The notes beneath the pieces were generated by a model. It did no database searches, was not told the origin of the DNA, and saw only the letters and a program-made list of their open reading frames with translations. Shown in pieces: positions 41,401-53,400 of a DNA stretch of 64,000 nt; position 1 is the stretch's first letter, and the number at the start of each line of letters is the position of its first letter. A program made the translations under genes and the position numbers. Source of the stretch: Euptelea pleiosperma (taxonomy: Eukaryota > Streptophyta > Magnoliopsida > Ranunculales > Eupteleaceae); contig CM068549.1 of NCBI GenBank assembly GCA_035048495.1, positions 11,022,000 to 11,085,999 of the forward strand. The letters are read 5' to 3'.

Positions 41401-44400
41401 CATACATCAGAATGCACAATGTCAAAACAAGTAAAACTTCTATTACCTCTGGAGGAATAATTTGATCTACAATGCTTGGAGAGCTCACATGTCTCACAGG
41501 GTAAAGCAAAAAAGAAATAGAAGTAAACAAACTTGGAAATAAAAGTTTCAAATACTGAAAAGAGATATGCCCCAGACGAGCATGCCAGTTCAAAACAACA
41601 TTTATCCTACTACTACTACTACTAGCAGAAGACTGTAGTGCTGTGGGCTCATGAAGGTGTCCATCCAAAAGGTAGAGGCCATTAGCTTCACGTCCAGTGT
41701 CAATCGTCCTCCTCGTCTCTAGGTCTTAAAAGACACAAGAAGTAGGGGAAAAAGTGACATTGCAATTTAGGGTTTTAGTCAAAGCACTAACAGAAAATAG
41801 GTTAGAAGTAAATCTGGGAACATGCAAAACAGATAAAAGAGGCAATTGGGGAGAGGGAAGGATATTCCCTTTCCTAGACACAGAAGATAAGGTGCCATCA
41901 GCTGTCTTCACCTTATCACGGCCAGAACAGATAGTATAACTGGAAAATAAGGAAGACATGCCCGTCATGTGTTCTGAAGCCCCAGAATCAATGATCCAAG
42001 TGGAACTGTACGATGGAAGAGACACATAATGAGCAGGTCTAGGGTTACCTGACTGGCCAACGGAAGTGGACGATGTGGCAGAAGGACCATCCAGCTGCTG
42101 AAGCAATCGTTGAAGGCCTGCAAGCTTTGTGGCTGAGATACCACCAGTCGGAGAGATAGTCAGAGACTGTCGAAGAGGAGCTAAACCCGAAGTATCCACA
42201 CTGGCAGTATGAACACCAAAAGACCCTAGCTGGCTAGGCGACCATGTAACTTCCAACATTTGGCACGCACATGCCCTAACTTGCCACAGAAATCGCACTT
42301 GGGCCTCTCTCTAGTCAAGGACTTCCCAGACGAAGGTCCAGTAGGAGCATAGGATGGAGCTGAGACAGGAGTCGGATAAGAGGAGCCTCTCTGAGGCTGT
42401 TGTGACTGCTGAGGCTGATAAGCAGGAGAGGCAACTAGCGCTGATCGCTCTGGAAGAGGATGCTCACTCTGAAGAGAGATCCGCCTACTCTCTTCACTCT
42501 AAAGATAGGCATACACCTCACTGAGAGAGGAAAGATCCGCCCTACTATTCAAGATCTGAACACGAGCCAACTCATAAGAAGGATTGAGGCCAGCAAGAAA
42601 ATCAAAGATCTGGCCCTTCTCTATATATCGACGAAAGGGTGCAATCTCTGTGGGATTGATAGGCTGATAGGAGTAATAATGATCAAGCTCCTGCCACAAG
42701 GTACGAAGAGCAGTATAGTACTGAGAAAGAGACTTCTCCCCTTGCCGGAAGTGGGAGATAGTCTGTCGCAGTTGAAATGTTCGTCCATCGTTCTGCTGCT
42801 GCGAATAGGTCTTCTCAGTGATCTCCCAAATCTCTTGCGTTGTGCGCATGAATAAGAAACTCTCACTAATATCAGGCTCCATAGAGTTGAGGAGCCATGA
42901 CATGACAGTAAGATCATCTGTCTGCCACTGTCGATAAGAGGGATCAGATCTGGGAGGCTCAACCGTATCTCCTGTAGTGTGGCCAAGTTCCCGCGGCCCC
43001 CAATGAACAACCGTGCAGCCTGAGCCCAACGTAAGTAGTTATTGCCATCGAACTTCACTGAGGTGATCTGCAAACTTGGGTTCTCATAGGCTAAGTGCTG
43101 CACTATAGGGCCTCCAACTCCACTGGAGGGAACTTTTGTGCTCACGTCTGACCCTGATGGAGCAACCAAGGAAGGTGGAGTAACCACGGGAGTGACCACG
43201 GGAGGTGGAGGATCTGCCATGAAGAATAATGGCCAAGAACAACTAGTAATACAGGCGGAAGATTAGTTTTAGATCCAGAGAGGACTAAAAACCAGCATCG
43301 AAGGTCAAGAAATCATCCAAATAGATCCTAATAGGCATGTAGGAACCAAAAAACCTCCCAAAATAATCAAGAACACCCATACAACATCAGAAAGGGTGTA
43401 TAAGAGGCTGGATTAAGGCGAAAGGCTAGATATAGGGGCAAAACAACTGCCACAGGCCAGCATACCACTGAAGAAAAGCTATTAGAGCTTTTAGGAAGTA
43501 TTAGAAGAGATTTGGAAATAGATTGGGGAAGTTTTAGACCCAACAGACAGGCCAAAAACGCTAAAGACGTTACCGGCAGTAACAAAAGGAGGGGTTTTTT
43601 CGACCCAAAACCTTCAATACTCCATGGAATGGAGCAAGAATGGGTGCAATGGGTTTCTAATGGAAAAACGAACCAGATCCAAGCAAGAAATTAGGGTAAA
43701 AACCCTGTTCAATGAGCCGAAATCCAAAAAAACGAAAAACAAGTCCCGAAAATTGCTTGAAGAAAAATCAGCAAAAAACTATGTAGATGTGCTCAAAAAA
43801 TCCGGCAAAAATCACCATTAATTCCAGGGGATCGAGATCTACCAGGAGTGAGAAGCTTAGAACAAACTGACCGTATAGGTGCTGACGTCATCTGTACAAT
43901 CTGGTGACGTCAGCAGGTACAGAAAAAACTCCCGGTGCCTTCTGTAGACGACAATCCTTCGGCGAGGCTCTGATACCAAGTTGAATTCCTTAGATGAGAT
44001 AAGGGTTAGGAGTTAGGGTTTCCAATATGAAGAGAGAGAATTAGATGGAGGAATTGGATGTCTTGTGTTAATTCACAATGACCCCATAAATCTTATTTAT
44101 GGAAAAGGGTTAGATAAAAAAGAACAAGTATACCCCTCATAAGAGGTATTTACAGAACTACCCCTATACAAGATAAATACATATTTCTACGTATCTGATA
44201 ACACCAATTACTTCCAAAAGGAAATTAGAAAAAAAATTGTTTTCCTCCTACAACATCGACTTTTTCTGAAACCTAATAATATAAAAAGAAAAGAAAGAAA
44301 CCCTAATTAGGGCAACGCCTCCTATTCGAAAACTAAAACCCTCTCTCTCTCTCTTTTATTGCCTTCAAACTTGAAAGAAATCGAACAGTCTTTAACCTCT

Positions 44401-47400
44401 GTTTATTTATTTAAAGATCTGAAACTAAAAAACAAACCAAAAACTATTTTTCTTCAAAGATTCTGCTCCGTCTTGCCGGAGGATCAGAAGATATGAAACA
44501 CGCACGCCGTGATCTGACATAAGCTCATTTACCGACAGAGTTTACAACCATGGTCGTGAACGGTAGACCGTTGAAGCGTATGACGAGGAAGGTCACCGCC
44601 GATCTTTATGACTTCTTGACGTTCTCGGCCAATCGTGGATTCACAAATTTGGGAGCACGAATTCACAAAAGTTGGAACACGGACTGACCACAAATCCACA
44701 CCCAAACCGCGAGTTCACAGTTTGTGTGCGGTCGCTGCCTCTAGGGAGCGGTTCTGGTTACTAAGACGTAAATACTAAATGAATACTTAACTTTAGAAAA
44801 AAACTATAAATCAAAGCATAGTTTCAAATTTTCAATGTATTGGACGAGATTTTGTATCCATATCCATGTCCTTGACTTCAAGCGTGGAGAGTCATATCCC
44901 CCCATTTCCCACACTAATATTCATATCCATATATATCCCTGGGCATCTTAGGGTATACAATGTAGTTTCAAATATATCCCAATATATAATCCCTTTTAAT
45001 GTTTATTATTGTATGAAAATTACTATTTCTCCACATATGTCAAATCCATTAATCCTACTTTTATGAGGTTCACTGAATCCGACACTTCATACTTGTGTCA
45101 GATTCAGACACTCAAAATTGTATGTGTAACAAAGTTTCTAGAAAATTTGCATTGATCATAAAATTGTTGTGTGAGGACAATTCATTCCCAGTTAAATGTA
45201 ACAGAGATAATACCCCTTCATGGCCACCATTTTACAGTTATACAGAACATATAAGAAGTCATAAAAACACACAAACATACATACTTTTTCAATAATATAT
45301 TACAAAATGTATTAATCTTAAGATATTCTAAAATAGACAAACATTTAAGTAGCAAATCACCAAAAGGACAAATATCAAGTTTTGGTCCATTGCCGAAAGG
45401 AACAATGTAAAATTCATTTTCCTTTCTACAGGTACCGGAAGATTGGATCTAGCCATAAGAAGAATGCTTGGTATAAATAACTCGCTTCTTGGACTTTGAC
45501 TCCCTCAATCATTATGAACACCCCCGATCAGTGCAATGGGATCTGTTTGTTTATCTATCTCTTGACTCGAAACCTCTCCCCCTCCTCTAGTCTACATTCA
45601 TAAAGGCAAATCACATCTAGATTTCTCTTTTTTAGAGATTTTAAACAACCACTCCATGATAGGATTAGCATTTGGACCCTCTTCCAGTCACTACTATGAA
45701 ATTTTGTAGCGCAAGTCCCTACGGACCAAAAACCTGTTCATGTTCTTCATCGGGTGGCTAACATTCTGAATTTAAAGAAAAAAAACACAAACATCTAAGT
45801 AACAAATCACAAAAATGACAAATATCAGGTTTTACGTAAACCATTAATAAAAAGCATGTAGCTCAAGTATCCTTGCAGTTCAAAATATATACAACCATGT
45901 GTTGCCTCTCTACAGTTAAATATATTGTGTCACAATATCATAGTTAGGAAGCAAGAAATTATCAATATGAAATACAAAAACTTGAACCATAATGGAAAGA
46001 ATCTTTTTTTTACAAGTAAAAAGGAAAGAATTTTACATGTTGTGGGCACTTGAAATTTCTCGAAGTAGAGAATTTAAGCAAGTCCTTTGCGCATACTATG
46101 TGATAGGCTTCTTGACAACCACGAACAGAGCACAACACTTCTTCACCAGGGTATATAAATTTACTGCATTTGCGACACTCAGCCTGAAATGAATTACAAA
46201 CAAAATATACAGAACTGCACCTTGTCAATAAAAGAATGCTATAGTCCGCTAATGCGTAAATGAAACATCTCGGAATAAATTTGTTACACAAGCTTTAAAA
46301 CCACAAATTTAATCTTCACATGTTTTATGATACAAAAAGAGCAATGCAGAGAATTCTTTTGCTTCTTTGTAAAATCCCTAATCATGCTTTTCATTTTTTT
46401 TATGCCCATCACAAAAACACATTGACACACAACTCAAAGAGAGGGAGTGAGACAATGAGAGAGCTTTTATTTTTCGAGTACCTATAACTTTGTTTTATTT
46501 CTCAATTAGCAGATTTCAAATTTTAGTGGAGACATCATTCTCAATCCATGAGGTCATTATCTTGTGCACTGGTTAGCAAGAAGTTGACAATCCAAAATAA
46601 TATTCAATATCATATATTTGTCCACAATGACTCTCCATTAACTTCTTCCACTAATTAAATCAATGGAAGAAACACTAACAATGCAGGTTCATATTGACAC
46701 TTATAGTATGAGTGGTTACTTAGTACTCAATCGGATACTTTTGTAAGTACTAAGGTGAGGTATTTCCTCAAGAAGCTTAATAATACATTCCATCTGCCCT
46801 ACTTTCATTCGAAAACCTTGTTGGATATCCCTTCCGCATGGTTATGTAGTGTATTACAGTTGGACTCTAATGTATTAAGCTGACCAGAAGGCGAGCTTCA
46901 GGTGGTACCAGACCCACATGTCTACATGTGAGCTAAAATCCATCCTCATCGAACAGCCCCTGCAATTTGGGTTGTCAATGGGTTAATTCTAGTTCAGGTA
47001 CTAGAGGTCCTGGAACTGGAACCTATTACAATTTACATAGGCCTGGTTTTGCATCCTATCAATTCCGCCTCTAAAGTGGAACCAGCAGTTATCCGTTGGG
47101 TATTGGGAAGATATATATATATATATATATATACCTATGTGTGTGTGTAGATATCCCAAACAAAGATCAGACGACACCCGCACGTCAGACAGTGACCCGT
47201 GCAACTTTTCTATTAGACGGCACCCACACGTCAAACGGTGACCATGCAGCTTTTCTATCGAACGGCACAGTATGTCAGACGATAACCCGTGTAGCTTTTC
47301 TATCAGACGGCACCCGCACGTCAGACGGTGACCCGTGCAGCTTTCCTATCAGACAACACCCGCACGTCAGACGGCCCGTGCAGCTTTCCTATCAAACGGC

Positions 47401-50400
47401 ACCCGCACGTCAGACGGTGACCCGTGTAGCTTTCCTATCAGACGACACCCGCAAGTCAAACGGTGACCCGTGCAGTTTTCCTATCAGACAACACCCGCAC
47501 GTCAGACGATGACCCGTGCAGCTTTTCTATCAGACGGCACCAGCACGTCAAATGGTGAACCTATACATCGATGTCTTCCACGCACAAAGTACCCATTTGG
47601 TACTTGCATATGGCACTAAGATGGTAGCCTTGCTCGAGCAAGGGTCACATGCCCACTAATAGGGATTCCATTTTAATACCACGCCAGCTAGTGTCGTGCT
47701 CTAGCATGGGGGGTCAAAGATGAATCGTAGGATTTGCGAGGCCAGGGTATGAAGGGTCGATCAGAGGTATTCTTGTTCGCAAAACCACTGAAACGCATGG
47801 GAACGGGATACTCGCTGGATCGACCTTCGTCAGGGCTGCACAGAGGCTCCATAACATGCCACGTGTTCGATCAAAGGGTCGTAATCAAATACGACGACGC
47901 CACCTCTAATCCACGTGGCACAATACGAACGCACGATGAAAACTGCCACATTTCTTACAATCGTGCCCTCTTAACCTTCAACCTTCCACTATAAATAGAG
48001 AAGGGGGTTGAGGGAAAAGAGGAGGATACCAGAGCCAATGTGTTACCCTAATCTTCTACCATGTTCCTTTTCTTCTTAGCCTCTCATCTTCATCTTCCTA
48101 CTTTGTGGTCTCTACAACCGCTTAGTCCGCAGAACTCTAGACTCGGAAGTCATGAATTCCTTTTTAACATTCCTTCTAGCTATGTTGTTTTGTGTTATAA
48201 CGTGATTATCATCAATAAAGATAATCGATTATCTTTTCCAAGTTCTAGATCTCATTTATTTGTTTACAATATATAATAATTTTTATATACTTTTATACTA
48301 ATGTTAGACAAAACTTTTCCCAATCCGGGTACTAGTGTGGTAAGATTAGAAACCTTTCAATTCCAATTGATTTTAGGTTTAGTCGGTTCGGGTCTTTTCA
48401 GTACTGGTTCTAATATATATAGTTCAAACATATGAACACAATATAATTATTATTCACACAAAGAATGTCAATTACAACCTGAAAGCATAACTAAATACAA
48501 ACACACACACATAACAGAAAAAAAAATCTCAACACTTGGCATCTCAAAACGACACAAAGGACATGAATTTTTCTATTTTAGCCACCTAACTATGCATTGG
48601 TTGCAGAAAAAATGTGAACAAGCAATCTTTGTTACTTCAACCCCTAATGAGAACTCATCCAAGCAACCAAACAAGCTTCTCGTAATTATCCTTATTTGAA
48701 TCTCTTCGTTTTTAATGCTTTGATGGAAGTTCTTAAGGCAAGAACTGAGCCAAACCCCCTTTGCTCGTCGATTTCCATCGACTCTCCGACAACACAAGTA
48801 ATCATTTCTCCTTTAACACTCTTACATTGTGAAAACCTATATATCTACAACAACTATAACTTGGGCCTTGAGCACAATTCATCATGTGCAATATCATAAA
48901 CGACACTGAAATCCCTTCTTTTACAAACTCACGATTCATTTGGTGGAGAAAGTTTACAGATGAAATCATCTGTAGAACATGTTCTTGAATTATCTTAGGG
49001 CACATTAAGTGAGGAAACCAGACCCGTAGTTCCTTCTCTACTATAGGGTTACCTATCTTGCCAACGACGATCATGTTACCTTCTTCACTAGAAGGTGCTA
49101 GCCATCGAAGTTTTTTGTTGATAGAAACTTTGATCAAAACTTAGGTTTCTACGACGAAAGATCTCTCAAGGCCTTCTTCTAACTCCAATGAGTATAACTC
49201 TAAAAAACAAGCTTTTTGGAAAGTAGGCATCATATCACGGTCAAGAAGAAGATGAATAAATAATATAAGGAATAGAAGTAGCTCACAAAGGTTATCTATT
49301 TTTAATTTAACGATTTTTAGATTAGAGTTTTACAAGGAATAGGAAACGTTGAAAATAAATTAGCGACTTAGAACTGACGCATTGAGCAAAATATGCCATA
49401 ACATTTGACTCTTCACTCATCCCAAATGTTAGTCATGTAGTCGATATACCAAGTTATCGTTGCGAACCCCGAGATATTATTACGATGAGGGATGAACAAA
49501 AATTCAGAGCTTTAATTCAAAATTACCTTGATTCATTCCCCAGTGAGGAATCGCCAAAACATTTGACTCTTCACTCATCCCAATATCAAGGATTAGTCAA
49601 TCAAATAATAAATAGTAAGTGGGTCAGTTTGAAAATAAATGAGTCGCCCCCCTCTTCGCCCAAGTAAATCAACCTAAGGTAAGGGGTTCGATCTGGATTT
49701 TTGTCCCATTCATGTATAATAAATGGATCGACGGGAATATTTTCATGGATTAGCTACTCTTTCCAATATTTTCCGTACCACAACAATTAGAAATAGAGAA
49801 TATGTATCAAAGAGAGGTCTAACTGTTAGAATAATGGTATCCCTTGTTATTTGATTTGATACATTGCGGTCAACAACGTTCGTGAATTAGGTCAAGATAC
49901 AGAAAGTGAAGGAATTGAATCCTCGATAAACAAAAGCCTACATGCAGTTCCAAATGTACGCCTTGAACCACTCAGTCATCTATCCTACATAATCTTATGA
50001 TTATGACCCTGAAAATGCCTGAAACAAAGTTTAAAAAGGCTAGTTCGGGAACTGAGGTGTTTTCTCTAAAAAAGGCGAGGCGTAGCCTCGAGGCGGCACC
50101 AAGGCGTAAGCCTCATTTAAGCCTCAGTTTTTTTAAAAAAAGGTGCTTAAAAAATTCAAAAAAAAATATAATTAATTCTAGAAAAATGAGAAACGGCATA
50201 TCATGTGAAAAAAATAACTGAAATAAGCATAAAAGTAAGTGAGGCTATAACTTTTACTTTAGGAGTGACACTGTCGAGACTCAGGAATGCCTGACATTGT
50301 AGGGTTGCATATTTGTTTTCATTCTTGTAGTATAAGTGTGCTCATAATTAGATAGTGACTGGCTACTTACAGTTTACTTGATTATTTACCTTAATCTTAG

Positions 50401-53400
50401 TTTTAAGTTGTTTTTACTCTCTTAAGGACTCTTTATAGTCCTAATTGTCTGTGTGTGTGTCAGCTGCTCTTGTTTTACCATGATTCTCAAGCATAGATAA
50501 ATTCTCATCATGCACATATTACTCTTAATATGCTATACATAAAGAGGTTATAGATGTTATGGTATGTATAGATCTAGTAGAGAGGGTATTTTGGAAAAGA
50601 AAAGGAAATAAGTAAAAAAAAATGAAAAAAATGGTCCATAATTTTAGCATTAACTGTGCAAACTGAGGCTTAAGCCTCAGTTGCGCCTCGAGGCTATAGC
50701 CTCGAGGCTTAAGCCTCAGTTATATACCTTGAGGCTATAGCCTCGAGGCTATTTTTGGGCGCCTCGCCTCGAGGCGCGCCTCGAGGCTATAGCCTCAATC
50801 GCCTTTAAACTATGGCCTGAAACACCAAGATTTTTAAATTAAGCATTTTTTGCTCAATGCGTCAATTTTAAGTTGCTAATTTATTTTTCACGTTTCCTAT
50901 TCCTTGTAAAACTTTAATCTAAAAACCATTAAATAAAAAATAGAGAACCTTTGTAAACTACTTTTATTACTTCTATTCTCTCTTCTTCTTCTTGAACGTG
51001 AGAGACAGAATGATGCCTACCTTTCAAGAAGTTTGTTTTCAAAGTTACACGCAATGGAGTCAGAAGAAGGCCTTGGGAGATCTTTGGTCGTAAAAACCCA
51101 AATGTTGATCAAAGTTTCTGTCAACGAAAAACTTTGATGGGTAGCACCTTCCGATGAAGAAGGTAACACGATCATCGTCGGCGAGATAGATAAACCTAAA
51201 GTAGAGCAAGAACTTCGGGTCTGGTTTCCTCACTTGATGTGCCCTCAGATATTCAAGAACGTGTTCTACAAATGATTTCATCTATAAACTTTCTCTACTG
51301 AATGAACTATAACTTTATAAAAGAAGAGATTTCCGGTGTCGCTTGTAACATTGCATAAGATGCATTGTGCTTGAGCCCCAAGTTTATAACTATTGCAGAT
51401 ATACAGGTTTTGACAAGGCAAGAGTATGTTGAAAGAGAAGTGATCGCTCGTGTTGTGAGAGGTCAATAGAAATCAACGAACAAATGGGGTTTGACTCAGT
51501 TCCTGCCTCAAAAACTTCCATCAGAGCATTAAAAATGTAGAGATTCAAACAAAGAGAATTATGAGAAACTTGTATGTTTTGCTTGGATGAGTTCTCATTA
51601 GGGGTTGAAGTAACAGAGATTCCTTGCTCGCATGTATTCCACAGCCAATGCATAGTTCGGTGGCTAGAACAGAAAAATTCATATCCTATGTGTCGCTTTA
51701 AGATGCCAAGTGATTGAGATTTTTTTCATTTACGTCGGTGTTTGTATTTAGTGTTGCTTTTTGGTTGTAATCAGCATTCTTTGTGTGAATAATAATATTG
51801 TCTTCATCTGTTTGAACTATATATATAGAACCAAAACTGAAAAGACCCGAACCGACTAAACCTAAAACCAAAGTTTAAAAAGGCTAGTTCGGGAACTGAG
51901 GCATTTTGTCTCAAAAAGGCCAGGCGTAGCCTCGAGGCAATTTTTTTTTTTTAAAGTGCTTAAAAAATTCTAAAAAAAATATAGTTAATTTTATAAAAAT
52001 GAGAAATAACATATCATGTGCAAAAAATAACTTAAATAAGCATAAAAGTAATTGAAGCTTTAACTTTTACCTTATGAGCAATACTGTCGGGAATGCCTGA
52101 ATGCTGATATCAAATCTTAAAAAATAACAAAAACAAACCCTAAACTTCCATGCCAGATCTTTACTACGACGACCACTACTCTCATACTTCTTAGAAACCC
52201 CACTCATCTTCTTCAATCATATTATTAAAAAAGGGTCGGGCTCAGGGGACCCCCATTTTGGCGTAGCCACATAGAAGATGAATCAATGGCTGATTTTTGG
52301 TGGGGATGATCTCGTCACCATATAGATCACCCCAACAAAAAATCAGCCCATTATGAAATTTCTAACCCCATCAAATGTGGTTTTCAAGTTAAACGGTAAA
52401 ATTGACGGTCCATAATTCTTCAAGTCTATGAATATCAAAATGATTTGAATTTTTGTAAGGATAATCTCCTCACCATAGAGATCATCCTCACCAAAAATCA
52501 GCCATTGATTCATCTTCTATGTGGGTGCGCCAAAATGGGGGTCCCCCGAGCCCAACCTATTAAAAAAACAACAAAAACAAACCATTAAAGAAAGAAAAAT
52601 GATTAAATTTTACATGTAGTTATGAAAAATAAGGCAAAACCCCAAAATATGGTCACATCAAGGGTTACGGTTTCGGGTTTTAACATGTACAAGTGAGGCT
52701 ATAGCCTCATGTGCGCCTCGAGGCTATAGCCTCAGTGAATTGAGGCTTAAGCCTAAGATATGTCCACTGAGGCTATAGCCTCAAGGCGAGGCGAGCCTCA
52801 AGGAAGTCTCTGTTTTTACCACACTAGTACCTAGACCAGGAAAAATTGTCTGACCATTGGTATAAAAGTATATAAAAATATTTTTCATATATATCTTCCC
52901 AATAGCCGACGGATAACTACCGGTTCACTTACTTTAGAATCGGAACTGAAACAAATAAGAAACAGAGTTGACCTATGTAATAGGTTCCATTTCTGGGGAA
53001 CTCTGGTACCCAAAGTAGTTAAGGGCGCAAGGCGCATTTAAGGCGCTAGAACCCTTGGCGCCTGAGGCGCAAGGCGAGGCACGAGCCTGACTGAAGCGAG
53101 GTCAATATAAAAAATTATAATAAAAAATAAAAGAAATATAAAAAAGTAAAAAAAATAACATCATAAAATAACAAAACAAGTCATCATTAGGCCGTAAAAC
53201 ATAAAAGATAGCAAATGTCAAAAATCTCAAGTAACCCAAAAGCGATTCTAGTTAACATTGTCATTATCTAAATACAAACAAGTAATCAAAAAGCCGTAAA
53301 ACATAAAAGATAGCAAATGTTCAAAAATCTCAAATAGCCTGCCCACAATTAGTTCTCGTTAACATCGTCATCATCTAAAATATAATCATTAGCTTCATCC

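Larger units (their letters stand above)
38559..44203 (-). mobile_element. Full-length Copia retrotransposon 2 (5645 bp), coding frame decayed
   Basis: Perfect target duplication CCAAT (38554-38558, 44204-44208); LTRs at both ends; primer-binding site TGGTATCAGAG (43968-43978) and purine tract GAAGGGGAG before the 3' LTR. Gag starts at 43220 ([11 protein letters not shown]). Then gag core ([14 protein letters not shown]), a CCHC region around 42270-42300 (CDFCGKL), protease ([12 protein letters not shown]), GAG-pre-integrase ([13 protein letters not shown]), integrase ([21 protein letters not shown]), RT ([33 protein letters not shown]) and RNase H ([13 protein letters not shown]). Frameshifts and stops (for example near 42990, 41730, 40150 and 39430) make it non-autonomous. 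Sense to ASHR3. Confidence 0.95.

Noticed and set aside
45421..45478. Possible plus-strand exon after TTTCTACAG ([15 protein letters not shown])
   Set aside because: Too short, with no partner exon or recognised family. Kept only as a note in the intron entry.
47170..47561. CRISPR-like array of 46-base repeats
   Set aside because: Units are contiguous with no unique spacers, and the context is a plant LTR.
49900..49985. Functional nuclear tRNA-Ser
   Set aside because: It sits next to plastid rps4 in plastid order and has changes in the acceptor stem and T-loop; it is plastid-derived debris.
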